From Pinus tabuliformis (lineage: Eukaryota; Streptophyta; Pinopsida; Pinales; Pinaceae), in the NCBI GenBank assembly GCA_031772625.1, contig CM062818.1:1283574277-1283638276 (forward strand): a stretch of DNA of 64,000 nt, in the 5' to 3' direction. Made by a program: the position numbers and the translations under genes. This document shows positions 34,975 to 47,515 of this stretch, one piece after another. Every line of letters begins with the position of its first letter. Positions within the stretch are counted from its first letter, which is position 1. A model generated the notes under the pieces. It searched no databases and was not told the origin of the DNA. It was given only the letters and a program-made list of their open reading frames with translations.

Positions 34975-37900
34975 GGTCTGCTCTTTCTCTATTTTTTTGT
35001 GCATTTCCCCAATGATGTCGGGGTATAAGGACTTGGGACTAGAAGAAGAAAAGGAAGATGAGGGACCAAGAGATCCTATCAAACTGCTACTCGAAGAACC
35101 CCTTGAGCGACAAGGGAAAGAGATGATGGAAAACTTTTCCCAGATCCTTTGGTGGATGCCCACCGATGATGCATCTTCATCCAACAATCACTTCGGAGGC
35201 ATCGCCCCCTTCAAGGTACACATGAACTTCAATATCCCTATATTTGAAGGTCAAATAGATGCAAATGTTGTAGATAAATGGTTGAATCTGCTAGAGGGTT
35301 ATTTTACAGTCCATAGTTTCTTCGATAGGGAGAAGACTACTTTTGCACGGCTTAAGGGCAGCCCCCATGTCAAGGATTGGTGGGAAACTTAATGTGAGAA
35401 AAAGGACAAGGAACTCTCTTTGTTCATAGTCAAACCCTCTTGGAACTCTTTTGGAGACGTTTTCAAGGAATAATATTACCCTGTGGGGAGCGATGAGGAC
35501 AAGTATATACAATGGACCACACTACAGTAGCAAAGGGACCAATATGTGTATGAGTTCACAAAAACTTTTCATACTCTACGCACAAAGTTGAGTATCAAAG
35601 ACTCTAAGCGACATTTGGTAATTAAGTACCGCGACTATCTGCACAAATATATTCAGGAAAAAATGGAGTTCCTAGACATCTCCTCGCTTGGTGCAGCATA
35701 CTGATATGTCGCCTAGATTGAACACAAATTTAAACAAAAGAAGTGTGACTTTGGATATGTGAATCAGAAGTAGGGCAAGAGCACCCCCAAACCGCAAAAC
35801 AAAGGACATAGCCAATGTGGAGCAGCCCAGGACAACCCATCGAAGCCGCAAGCAAAGAATGGCACCACAAAAATAAATTAGGACACAGGGAAGTGGTGTG
35901 AGTTCCACAAAAGCCCCACTCACAACACAAATGAGTGTCACACCAAGCAGTCATTGGTGGATGAGTTGAAAGCTTGAAAGTCTGATGAATGTTCTGATTC
36001 TTAATTAGAACTCGACAAGGGGAAGCAGATTATTGACGTAGAACTCAACGCAACTGTTTCTGCCACCAAGGTCCAAAAGACTGAGCCTAAACATCCAAAG
36101 GAGGGGGAGCGTCTCTTCCACTCATAGATGTGGGTGAAGGGTTATTCGTTGCAGTTTATTTTCAACAATGAGAGCCAAAAGAAACTCATTTCAGCAGAGG
36201 TTGTTAACTAGTTGGCCCTGACAACCTCACCACACCAGAATCCATACACTATCGGGTGGCTCCACCAAGGACAAGATCTCCGTGTCAGCTAGTAGTGTCA
36301 CCTCCCCTACAACATCAAGCCCTTCACGGATGAGGTATTGTGTGATGTTGCTCCTCTTGAAGTTTGTGATGTGTTAGTAGGTTAGCCATACTTGTGGAAG
36401 CATCATGCTGTGTAGGAGTCGAGGCCTCGCACTGTTATTATCACTTTGGGAAATAAGTTATACGGGATACTGGAGGTAGACCCGCCTACCGCCATCTATT
36501 TGATCTCTGTTAAGAAATGAGGTAAGATCATCTCCTAGATCGGGAAATTTGATTCCTTTTTTATTTGCTCTCAAAGTAAGGGGAAGATAGTGGCCACATC
36601 TATGGCCCACGAGAAGGGTTCCCCCACACAGTAGAAGTAGGTGGATAAGGTCATGGAAGAATACAAAGACATCTTATCCTCACCCATAGGGGTACCTTTG
36701 CACTGTCAGGTCAAACATTCAGCGATCTGACTCCCAAAGCATCTCTACCTAATGGGATGATATACCGCTGCTCCATTTTGGAAAATTAATAAATCAAGTG
36801 GCAAATCGAGGAACTACTACAAAAAGGGCACATTCAACAAAGTTCCTCACCTTGTGGAAGCCCGATTGTATTTGTATGAAAGAAGGATGGAACCTCGATG
36901 TTTTTCATTGATTAATTGACACTTAGTAAAATCACTGTCAGGAATAGGTATCCAATCCCACATATTGATGTCCTTCTTGACTAGCTCAAGGGGGGCAAGT
37001 ATTTTAGAAAGATTGATTTGAAGTCTAGTTATCACTAGGTTCCCATAGATCCCACATATGTATGGAAGAACACCTTCAAATCCAAGGAGGGCCTTTTCGA
37101 GTGGTTGGTCATGTCTTTTGAGTTGACAAATTCACCTGCAACTTTTATGAGGCTAATGAATGACATCTTGTGGCCCTTCACAAGCTCATTCGTGGTTGTA
37201 TATCTAGATGACATCCTCATCTTCAACAAGAGTTATGAAGAACACCTACAACACATTCAACAGGTCCTTCAAACCTTGGGTAGCACAAACTATGTGCCAA
37301 CTTGGAGAAATGCACCTTTGGAATGAGCCATGTCCAATATCTAGGCTACATCATTAATGCACAAGGCATGCACCTGGACTTGACTAAGATCTATTTTTTT
37401 CGGGATTGGCCAACCTCGACCACTCTAAAAAATATTCGCAGCTTTTTGGGCCTTGCCAATTTTTATCAGAGGTTTGTGTTGGAATTCTCTCATATCACTT
37501 GGCTTTCGAGTCAGGTTACCTAGGGCGGAGCGAAGGCAATGCTTTTCTGGTCTGAGTCCCAACAAAAGGGATTCATTGGGCTGAAGCACTACCTCTACTC
37601 TGCACTTGTACTCATATTGCCAAACCTACAACAACCATTGGAAATTGAGATAGACGCTTCTAACTATGCTATTTGTGTAGTTCTCACCTAACAAGGGCAT
37701 CTGGTGGCATATCACAGTGAGACACTTTCCGATACGATTCAAAAATACCTTACTTATGATAAAGAGATGTATTCTATCATGCAAGCGTGCCGACAATGGA
37801 AACATTACATTTTGGGGAAGGAGATGGTCATCCACCTTGATCACTGATCTATTCCATTTATACAGACACAAGGGAAGTTGTAGAACAAACGACATCAGAA

Positions 37901-39493
37901 TTGGTCTACATCTTTGCAAAAATTCCACCTGAACATTAAATACAATAAGGGAAACATCACTCATATTGCAGATTGCCTTAGTTGGCCCCCAGTTGTAGCA
38001 CTGACTAATGTTCTCAAATCGTATGGCCATGCGACCTCTAGATGGTCGCAACTATACAAAAACAATCCAGAATTCACCACCACATACCAGATGCTAGTGG
38101 ATAGCAAACAAGTTCCAAATTTCCACCTCTAGGATGCCTTATTATGCTACCTAGGCCACCTTTGTGTTCCTTTAAGTGAGCTTTCCAAGTTGATTTGGGA
38201 GGCACACTATAGTTGGGTCGTAGTACACTAGTGTGGAGAAAATTATGGTTGTACTACATAAGTATTTTTATTGGCCAAAACTTCGACAACACATTGGAAA
38301 ATATATTAGATCCTGCACTGCCTGTGCCATCACCAAGCCAACCATAAAAAACAAGGCATGTATACTCCTCTTTCTACTCCCAGCCAACCCTAATAATCCA
38401 TCTCCATGGACTATTTGTCCTGCCTCCCTTCTACCAAGCATAGTAATGATTATGTATTTGTGGTTGTGGAAAAATTTTCTAAGATGACTACATTGTGGCT
38501 TGCAAGAACAATATCACAATAGAGGACACTACTAAACTCTTCTTTGAATGAATATGGGTATATTTTGGGATCTCGTAGACCATTATCTTAGATCAGGATA
38601 GTCGGTTCCTGAGCACATTCTGGTTGAGCATCTAGACATTATTATACACCAAGCTCACCGAGTTGATTGCATTCCATTCCTAGACTGATGGCCATACAAT
38701 AGCCATTAACAGGATGATAGTGCACATACTATGCATGTAAAACTCCAAGAATCCACAAACCTAGGATTAGAGCCTTCCTTATGTGCAACACAATTATAAT
38801 AGAGATCTCTGTAGCTCAATTGGCCACATTCATTTTCATGTGGGTCTGGGATTTCAGCCATTGTGTTCGATTAATGTTGTCATGCCTCATGCAATTACAC
38901 AAATAAAATCTGCACATGTATAGTCTGAGGTTGATAAAGCAACCCAGTTTATTGAACACATCCAACACATCCACTAGTAAGTGCATGACATCTTGGATAA
39001 GTCCAATGCCAAGTAGAAGTGGAATCATGATCAACATCAGGTGCCACACAAGTTTCAGGTGGGCAACAAAGTTTGGTTGAATTTGCAAAAAGAAAATCTT
39101 GCAGGAGCCCATAAGAAGCTCAAATCACTCCAATGCGGGCCTTGCACAATCACCAAGGTTGTGGGAGATAATGATTTTGAGCTCAACTTTCCCCCATTCA
39201 TTGGCTTGCGCCTAGTGTTCAATGTGGACAACCTTCGATCATACTTTCCACCATTACTGGGAACATCAAACATTGCAGAACAACTACCACCTGTAGACTG
39301 CATCGAACAGACCACAACTGATCACATCATGGACACATAGATCGAGAACATTCGCTAGCAGAAGATCCAACTGTATCGCTTTGTCAAATATGGACAACTT
39401 CTGCACTAAGGAAAGTGGCTCATTAGGGACCAAGTTCAGCAAAAGTTTCTCCATCTCATGGAGGCACTCAACACAATGGGGACCGTTGCTTCC

Positions 39494-39507
39494 TAAGGGG
39501 GGAGGAC
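39494..39507 (+). other. Polypurine tract of the Ty3 element
   Basis: TAAGGGGGGAGGAC ends directly at the 3' LTR start TGATCCAGG. Confidence 0.85.
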
Positions 39508-40076
39508 TGATCCAGGTGAATATTGGTGGCCACTCACCTATTCCACTTGGACCCCCTCCATTGTTTCTTTTCAGTTTCCTTGATTGTAGCACAATTTAAT
39601 ATTTTTGACATTTTTTTCAGGCCTTAAATTTTCGAATCCACTTTGAGGCCTTAAAATATGTTTAAGTTGTTTTCCTTGAATATATATTTCTAACGAGATA
39701 TTGCATGCATCAAAAAAATTTCGCTCGTATGCCAATGTTACAACCCTGGGAAGTTGATGTACCAATTAACCCCAATAGGACCCATAGTCTTTTGGTGCTT
39801 CATCTCTTAGGGTTGGGTTTTTGGAAGTTTAGAGTTTTTCATTGTTTCTCAATAATAAAAATGTGTCCAAGCCTCATTGTGACACAATTCAGAAGGCATG
39901 TAGTTGCCACATCCCTTTTAAGAGATAAGCTACCATCCCTTGAGCTAGTTTATTTCCATTCTGCATGTAAACAATTTTTAGTACTTTGTTATTAATGAAT
40001 TGAAGTTATGTTTGTTGTAGATTTGTGTTTCTATTTATATATGTATTTTATTTTGTTCCTTCATAAATTCAGATCA
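39508..40076 (+). repeat. 3' LTR of the Ty3 element
   Basis: 569 bp from TGATCCAGG to TTCAGATCA. It is shorter than the 5' LTR by one internal gap of about 37 bp near 39655. Confidence 0.9.
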
Positions 40077-40789
40077 CTAAAGGAGAAGAACAATTACAGG
40101 AGAAGGTTGGCCCTCATGCAAAGGCCAAACTAGTGGTTAGAAGAAAGAAATGAGTATGGGTTAATCAAGATAAGGTTAAATTAACTTTTAGTGAAGATCT
40201 AACCATGAAAGAAATCTTGTAGCTAAGTGAAAGTGCACTAACATAATTCTTTATGCTATGTTGGTGGTTGATAAATCCTTGTACTAATGGATGGGAGTGT
40301 GTGGAATAAGAAATTAGGATGTATGCCAAAACATCATTTTCTAATTAATGGATAATTGGTTTTTGAATTCTAAAAGGGAGAAGATTCAACAAATTTTTTG
40401 CAAGAGAATTATTTTGGGGGTCCTACTGTGTTGATGTTGAAAATATTGTCAACCTATTTTGAACCAACATAGGAGAGAATAATTAATAGGTTTTAATTTA
40501 TAAGTGTGGGGTGTAAGGTTATTGAAATCCATAGGCAATAGCCTCAGGAATTTTATAAATTATGATGAAATTTCTTTATCAAAATCACACAAGGAAATAC
40601 CAAGGATTTGAGATATGGTTTACCAGGCCTCATGGAGATAGTGGTATCAAACTTGAATCATAATTTTAATCTTCTATGCCATAAAAGTGTGTGTAGGATT
40701 TATTTAATGTCCCTAGAAAAGAGAAACAACAAATCAATTTCTAGAAGGAAAGTAGTAGATTATTAAGGTGTCTCTTATAGTAAAAGTGA

Positions 40790-41999
40790 CTTGGCCATTG
40801 TTAAAACATAATCATCCTATTATCACCGGGTTGGAGCAGGTTGGGCTGTGTCAAACTTCAACCTAGCGTAACTATTTCAAACCAACTTTGACTGGCCGTC
40901 AGCCCTTCCAATCTGAGAGGATACTCTTAATATACTTAAAAATTTGACTATGATAAGCTCAAAAATAAAGATGGTTAACTCTGTGTTTCGTGTGATTTTG
41001 CAAGTGAAAGAGTGTGAGGAAAATCACCATTGGACATGGAATCAATTAAAGAAAATCAATTACAAACAACACTGTTTTGTGGAAGCTGAGGCATTCTTTG
41101 GTTTATTAATGTGAATATGGACATTTACAGTAATCATAACCAAATTGAAGGAAGTTGGAGCAATATAACATTGAATTCCAAGTAATCAAACAAACTATGA
41201 AAACTTATAACAACATAGGAGCATGATAGGATGGAACTGAAACCAAACATGGATCTTAGGTTAAAACATAGTATTTCTACAAACTTTATTTTTATTAACA
41301 GAAAGTATACAAAAGTGGTGTTCTCACATCATTGATACCCCTTTTGAAAGTCAAGAAACCACCCATATATAGAGTGAGATCTTCTTTTACAAAATATTCC
41401 CCCTAGGTTGGATTCGATCGACAGCTATAATATCCAATCTTATTTGAGTTACAAAACCTTGAGCCATTATAGGGATATTACGTTTTAATAGAGTTTGAAT
41501 ACAAATGGAAGTCGCATAAACAAAATCTATCCAATTGTTACAATAATTTAGGAAAAAATTGCAACTGTTGGTAATGTTGGCACTGCATTTGTGGAAATTC
41601 ATACATCTGGCCTTCGAATCTTGATGTGATTTTTGTTGATTAAAACGTGTTGAAAGTGTCTCTCTATCCTATGTGTCTCACTGCCCTCTTTTCTCTGCAT
41701 TCTGTTTCATGATCGTGTTGCTGGATATACTCCGAAAAACACCCTTGTTGTACCATTGAGCGGAAGCAAAATGGATATTTTGATGCTCGTTGATCTAGGT
41801 CATTGATCTGGGCTGATTCAATATTGTTTTTTGATCTAGGCCTGTTGTTATCACAATCACAATACATGAGGGGGGGCCTTTTAGTATATTCCATAATGTT
41901 TTGCCGATGAGCTGGACCCAAAATTGTAACGAACTGCAATATATAAAATATCACATCCATCATATAAAATATCACATCCATCCAAGTCGGAAGGGGCTT
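40790..41999. other. Between LINE ORF1 and ORF2: no gene recognised
   Basis: Unassigned AT-rich sequence, perhaps an insertion of another repeat, since plant L1 ORFs normally lie close together. From about 41880 it grades into the GATATC minisatellite. Confidence 0.35.
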
Positions 42000-42390
42000 C
42001 AGTGGAGGAGGAACTTGTGACTTGAGCGATCCTCGATTGTGATATCGCAATTGGTGGGGGAGGACATATCGCAATCGGCAGGCAGGACGAAACTTTATGC
42101 GATATCACAATCGACAGGGAGGACTTGCGATATCGGCAAAGGTGTGGTGACAGGACTTTGTGATATCGCAATTGGTGGGCGGGACAAAAGTTAATGCGAT
42201 ATCGTAATTGGTGGGGAGGACTTGTGATATCGGCAGAGGAGTGGTGCTGGGAGTTTGCGTTATCGCAATTGGCAGGGAGGACATGTGATATCGCAATCGA
42301 AAGTGGAGGAGTGACTTATGATGTTGCAATCGGTGGGGCACTTTGCCATATGTGATATTGCAATCACAAGTGGAGGAGGGACACGGGCGG
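42000..42390. repeat. GATATC minisatellite with a higher-order period near 100 bp
   Basis: About ten drifted copies of TGCGATATCGCAATTGGTGG with GGGAGGAC linkers. A higher-order unit is visible: GAGGACTTGCGATATCGGCA (about 42120) and GAGGACTTGTGATATCGGCA (about 42217) are each followed by a GTGGTG stretch and a second GATATC-like box. The core GCGATATCGC is a perfect palindrome. G+C is well above the surroundings. Confidence 0.8.
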
Positions 42391-42487
42391 ATATGGTTTC
42401 GAAAAAGGGAAGGGGCCAATAGAGATATGGTTTGCGGGTCCTAACCCTTTAAAAAGAACAAAAATTAGAGTTAAAAAAGGGATGCGG

Positions 42488-42585
42488 CTAGAGTTTAAAT
42501 ACGGGTTACTGCTAGAGTTGAAATATGGGATGCAACTAGAGTTTAAATATGAATTACGACTAGAGTTTAAATATTGAAAGGGAAA
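42488..42585. repeat. 24-bp tandem array, four units
   Basis: CTAGAGTTTAAATACGGG-type units start at about 42489, 42512, 42536 and 42560; looser ATTAGAGTTAAAA versions lie on both sides. Confidence 0.8.
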
Positions 42586-44661
42586 TGGTTAGAGTTAAAA
42601 AAAAGGATGAAATGGGATTAGTGAAATGGGTTTTAGAGAATATGGGAATTTCTCCAAAACAAATTAGACTGGACCTGTCCTTCCTCCTTTAATTTCCAAA
42701 TGCAAATCACAACAACCTTTATCAAAAGAAACAGATAGATACAAAAAGCAGTAGTGAAAAAACCTTATATAAAATGACTAACCAAACTAAAAATGATTTC
42801 TAAGGGTTATCATGAATAACTCATCCCTTCCCTCAATTCCAACAAAGTAGTAGCCTCCCACAAAACAAATTATCCCTTAGGAGGTTGGTGGAAAAATATA
42901 AACCTAAAATAATACTTATTCAAGGAACTATTTGTGAAGGGGAAAAAGGTAGAGGAATTCTTCTCCATTTTTAAAAGATTAGAATTGTAAATCTCTAAAC
43001 TTAAATGGGAAATTTTGAGGATTAATTATATGTTGGAATAACTCCTTTAATTATATTGTTATAAATGTTCGTTTGATCATAAAGTTGTGGTCTCTATAAT
43101 TAAGGAGGTCCTTCTATATCATAAACATGTATGGGCCCCACGATGATAGAAATTATTTGAGGAAAACCTAATGGATCAAGAAATTTTCAATATGGATCAT
43201 GTTACTTTTGGGTGGGGGTGTAAATCTCATCTTAATGAAAGGAAAAGTTTAGGAAAATGCTCAAGTGGATTCAATGGAAAACTACTTTATCCACATCCTT
43301 AATGATTTAGCCTTATGTAATGTGGTTCCTCTAAAACTAGAGCCAAGAATGGAAAATTGTAGGGGCTAATATTCGCAAGTGGGCTAATTTTCCATGCTTT
43401 TTCCAAAAAAACAAGATTCTCTAATTTCCAATTTTTTATAAAAATGATTCGCCCAAATTTTACAGTATAATATTATTTTACCTTTAAAAACGCCAAATTT
43501 TTATATAGAGACTATATAAAGTTATTATACATTTGAATATTTTTACAAAAGTATCATCAAATATTTTACAAATTGCATATTATGGACTGGTGAGATTGGC
43601 CAAGGTTTATAAACTTTAAGATAAATTTCCATCCTTAAAATTTTCCCTAGAGCCAACATGAATTATTAAGGATAGGTGATGAAGGAATCTCAAGGTTAAA
43701 TAGGCTTATGGTTTCTAAAAATCATGGTAGAGGAAGAGAGTGCTTTTAGATCATCTCACAATCCTACTCCAAATATAAAAGGTTGAGAATAAATCCCAGG
43801 CCTTTTGTAAATTCATTCCAAAAGGGTTGGAGATGAAGTAATTTCTCGGTAAAATTCCATTGGAAAAATTATGATCCAATTACACATATTATGCAAGTTT
43901 CCAATTAATAAAAAGTTTGAATGTGGATAAAAAAGTTGTAGGTGAATGGGTAAAATCAATGTTTTAGATTTTGAAAAGTGAATTAAAGGAGGTGGATACT
44001 TAGGCAAAAGAGACGTTGCATAGGAATGTAAGAGTACCTTTCACAGAAGAAGAAAGAAACAAGTGAAAGTATTTTGAGGAAAATAAAAGGAAGATGTTGG
44101 AATGAGAGGAGGAAAAGTGGAGGATGAAAAATAGAGCAACATGGTTAGCAAAAGGAGATGAGAACATAGATCCTTCTCAAAACTATTCAAATAATATGAA
44201 AACCATTATCACAATATGGGAAATGAAAAAAGAAGATGGAACAAATTCAAGTTGTTAATGGATGTGGAGGGAGTATTATATTTTCAAAATTTCTATAAGG
44301 AATCTCCCATAGAAAAGATTAAAGATATTATAAAAGGTCACCCAGTAAAGGAAAAAAATATGACATCAACTATAAAATTAAACTAGAAGAGTTGTGAATT
44401 TATAAAGGAAAAGAAAGAAAACTACATTACACTAGTCACCTAGGTTTGGAAGTAAATAAAAACAAATGTTGTATCCTTTGCAATAAATAGAGGGGTGTCA
44501 AGGAGGTTTAATTTTTTAAACAATACCATTTAAGGATGATAGAGTCATGTACCCAGGTTATTATCTAAAGTTAAATGAGTACACATTTAAGAACTGGCTC
44601 TAGCTTTATGTAAAATTATAAAATAGCGTGATAAACCAATGTTAAATATGGATTCCTAAAG

Positions 44662-44942
44662 GAGTTAGACTCACATTTTTTTGTTTTTCAAGTTTCCCGT
44701 GACCCTCCAGGATTGACCTGTGGCTTGAGAAATTGTGACCCACGGGCATCTAATCCGTCAAAGTCACCCGGGGATCGCACCTGACCTGGGCCACACCAGC
44801 CCTAAGCTAACTTGATTTTTTAGCATGTCTCCCCCCCTTAACACAAACACAACCACCCTCGTGAGGTTTGATCTTGGGCCACCTTTCTAACAAGGCCCAT
44901 CCTCAACCGAATGAGCTAGTGGGACTTGCCGAGTTAGACTCA
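44662..44942 (-). mobile_element. tRNA-derived SINE inserted in LINE ORF2, with 12-bp target duplication
   Basis: GAGTTAGACTCA flanks the insert at 44662-44673 and 44931-44942; the body is 44674-44930 (257 bp). On the minus strand it starts GGCAAGTCCCAC, has an A box TAGCTCATTCGGTTGAG and, about 35 bases on, a B box-like AGATCAAACCTC, then a C-rich/G-rich middle and an A-rich end (the T run at 44676). This is the layout of a tRNA-derived SINE mobilised by LINE machinery. The host LINE motif GVRLTLI continues across the duplication. Confidence 0.8.
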
Positions 44943-46107
44943 TATTGATTTTAGTGTTAGAGACAAATTTTGTGTATTGGAAATCACTAGTTCACATAAA
45001 GTAATTTTGGAAAAAAAAAGAATCACTTTAACATTTTATGGATTGGAAAAAGGGAGAGAGAAGGCATTCCCTCAATGAAATAAAAGAATATAGGTAAACC
45101 TAAAGAATATATGGGATGTGTTATGGAAAACACTCATCAATTTGGTCATGCTTTGGTAGGAAAAAGTTTATGGAGTCTGATAAAAATAAAGAAATGTAGA
45201 AGTAAGTGATTCTTTGAAATGCATTACTTCACAACCCATGAACAAATGGATAAGAAAGAAAAAAATATATTCACATGCAGGTCTATTATTTGGAATGCAT
45301 TAGTGATGGATTTTCCAATGGAAATTAAATAGATGACATGGACAGTTAGAAACAATTTAAAGATAATGGTAGGAGAGGACCCACAGGTGAATTTTATAGG
45401 GTTGCATGGACTCCCAAAACATTTAATCCTCATCCTTAACACTAATGTGTTTTTTATTTAGAAAAAATAGTATATCTAGAGACCAAGTCCTTTTGGATTC
45501 AAGGGTGGAAAGAAGCTAATATACTACAAATTGAAGGAGAGGAAGTTGAGGTATGTATAGAATTTATATAAAGGTTGAAATAGATTTCTATAAGGTTAAA
45601 GGAGATAGATGATCAATTAGTTTGTTCCAAAAATTTCTTATGAGGTAGTTTCACATGAGTAAAAAATGGGCACCGACCAAGTTTGAGAATGAAGAAGAAG
45701 GACTAGAAAAGTGGTAATGGAAGAAAATTTGGGAATCAAAGGCTCCCTTGGAAACATGAATATTTCTATTGATTCTCTTGGCATATAGAGTTTTAACATA
45801 AGGCAATTTCAAGAAGATATTAGCATAGGTTGGTAATATTTATATATGCCAAAAAGTAGAGGAAACAATCTCCCATATATTCACTAACCATCCTTTTATG
45901 GAGAAAATTTGGAGAGAGGCCTTGAAGAAGATATGAGACAAATAAAAGTAGGAGGAATCTACAATGTAGGAAAACATGGGTATCTAGTTCAAAGAAAAGA
46001 CATTAAGAGAACACATATATTTACCTAGTACCATCCATTTGGCTTTATGGTTAGCAAGATATGACATGATCTTCTAAAGTAAGGAAATAATGACACTAGA
46101 AATAGTG

Positions 46108-46108
<1 letters not shown>

Positions 46109-46189
<81 letters not shown>
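46109..46189. repeat. (AT)n microsatellite
   Basis: About 40 TA dinucleotides, between the zf-RVT and RNase H parts of the LINE. The Tyr/Ile-repeat ORF here is an artefact. Confidence 0.95.
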
Positions 46190-46190
<1 letters not shown>

Positions 46191-46560
46191 TATGAATGAA
46201 TATCAAAAAATTAGAAAATTTAAAGACCTTAGAGTTATAAAAAATGCTAAATTGGATAAATCTTATGCAAGGGAAAATTTTGATGGAGCATGCTAGAATG
46301 AATCGAGGAAAACTAGGGCGGGTGGATTACAATTCTTTAGGGAGGAATAATAACGTATGTTTAAAGGAAAGTATAAAGTTGCGAAGGAAAAAATAATTGG
46401 ATATAATTAAATGCATTGTGGTTGTCATTGAAGTGTGCAATGGAGATGAGTGGATAGCCACAAATAATGGGAGATTACAAAATTGTGATCGATTGGATAA
46501 TGGGTAAAAATAGTTTGCAAAACATGACTTTAGCCTCAATAATGTATTTAATAAAACAAA

Positions 46561-47320
46561 ATTAAAAAAAAAATGATATTTTACTCATATTCATATAGAG
46601 ATAAATTCAATATATGATAGTTTCTCTAAAAATAAAGCCTCTCATTAGGTTGTTTTAGATCTCAAGTGGTTAAAGTTGGAGTGTAGCAAGGAGCCTCATT
46701 GAGGTCCCTATTTTACTAGATTTGTTTTAGTTTAAGGAGGAAAATAGATAGATAGATAGATAGTGACTCTTTAGATTATTAGTTGGAACTCAACATCCTT
46801 ACTATTTCTAGCTATGGAGAAAACCCCGTTTTAGAATAAACATGTATGTGTGTCTATTTTTGGGTATGCATCAATGAAAAGAGAGAGAGAGTTAAGAGTT
46901 TAAGTTGGATGACATATAACTCCAATATTAGACAAGGTAAGGAGATATTTCAATATTAGTTGGTGCCCTAGTATATATCCTCTAAGTTGTATTTTTAACA
47001 ATGCAAGGATGGGTTTCTTCACCATTTTAAAGTCGTGGTAGGGTCATGGATTACTAAAGGGTGTGGTATTTTTATCTTAGTTTAACTAGAATACCTAATT
47101 TGTGAGAACCAGATGAAAGACTCAAATGACTAAAGGAACACGAACCCAAAACCATGCTATCGAACTAGTCTACTATTTAAAGGTTAATTGATCAATTGAA
47201 ATATAAGCCAATATACTCATAGTCACTAAGTGTCCAAGACAAATAGTTATTTCTAAGCCCTGGCAATAGATGGTGGTGTAAGATACAAGGAGGGCTTCAT
47301 AATATGGTAATGGTAAATGT
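46561..47320. other. No gene recognised
   Basis: AT-rich flank of the LINE. Holds a (GATA)n run at 46744-46763 and a possible but weak SINE-like stretch just before it. Confidence 0.4.
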
Positions 47321-47515
47321 ATGATTAAGAGGTATCATAGCCTCGAGGGTTAGCTCAATTTGTTGAGTCACCATTTCTAAAGTACCTCGTCATTGGGAGG
47401 TCACGAGGTTAATTCTACTCGACATCCTCGAGGTTATGCTTTGTTGGTTTGGCCAACAGGATGTGATCCATTTGGGTTGATATGCCTATATTTTCCACAA
47501 AAAAAATGATTAAGA
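47321..47515 (+). mobile_element. Second SINE, different family, with 10-bp target duplication
   Basis: ATGATTAAGA occurs at 47321-47330 and 47506-47515. The 175-bp body has an A box GGTTAGCTCAATTTGTTGAG near 47349 and a B box-like GAGGTTAATTCTA near 47401, and ends in CCACAAAAAAA. Its body shares no clear similarity with the SINE at 44674-44930 beyond the promoter boxes. Confidence 0.7.

Larger units (their letters stand above)
34351..40081 (+). mobile_element. Ty3 element with both LTRs and CTAAA target duplication, inserted in LINE ORF1
   Basis: The element proper is 34356-40076 (5721 bp), flanked by CTAAA at 34351-34355 and 40077-40081. Parts in order on the plus strand: 5' LTR, PBS, gag (about 35.0-35.95 kb, with a late Cys/His stretch near 35.9 kb), protease region, reverse transcriptase (about 36.8-37.3 kb, with the YLDDIL motif), RNase H (about 37.4-38.0 kb), integrase with its HHCC-type zinc region near 38.3 kb, an integrase C-terminal GP-type module near 39.1 kb and a chromodomain-like tail near 39.4 kb, then PPT and 3' LTR. 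The chromodomain-like tail suggests a chromovirus. It is badly broken, with well over a dozen breaks, and its LTRs differ by more than 10 %, so it is old. Confidence 0.85.
33900..46560 (+). mobile_element. Decayed L1-type LINE, interrupted by a Ty3 element and a SINE
   Basis: ORF1 and ORF2 remnants line up in order on the plus strand. ORF1: a basic N-terminal part before 34355, then, across the Ty3 insertion, VWVNQDKVKLTFSEDL at about 40150 and a DUF4283-like region to about 40680. ORF2: endonuclease remnants at about 43090-43460 (SHLNER), a pre-RT motif RATWLAKGDEN near 44140, late RT with GYYLKLNEYTFKNWL near 44560, GVRLTLI at the SINE site, zf-RVT (HIFTNHPF) near 45880, and RNase H (NFDGAC) near 46280. 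ORF2 has many stops and frameshifts, the central RT including its catalytic core is not recognisable, and it must be dead. The 5' start is approximate; a terminal poly(A) is not certain, though an A-run lies near 46555. Confidence 0.75.

Noticed and set aside
42000-42390. CRISPR-like array (short repeats with spacers)
   Set aside because: Repeats are degenerate, spacers are themselves repeated, and the context is a plant nuclear genome; a minisatellite explains it.
46090-46296. ORF rich in Tyr-Ile repeats
   Set aside because: It is a translation of the (AT)n microsatellite; the same happens at 58357-58557.
46645-46745. Possible third SINE (TAGATCTCAAGTGGTTAAAG resembles an A box)
   Set aside because: The B box is not convincing, and no target duplication was found; the (GATA)n run after it could have erased the end.
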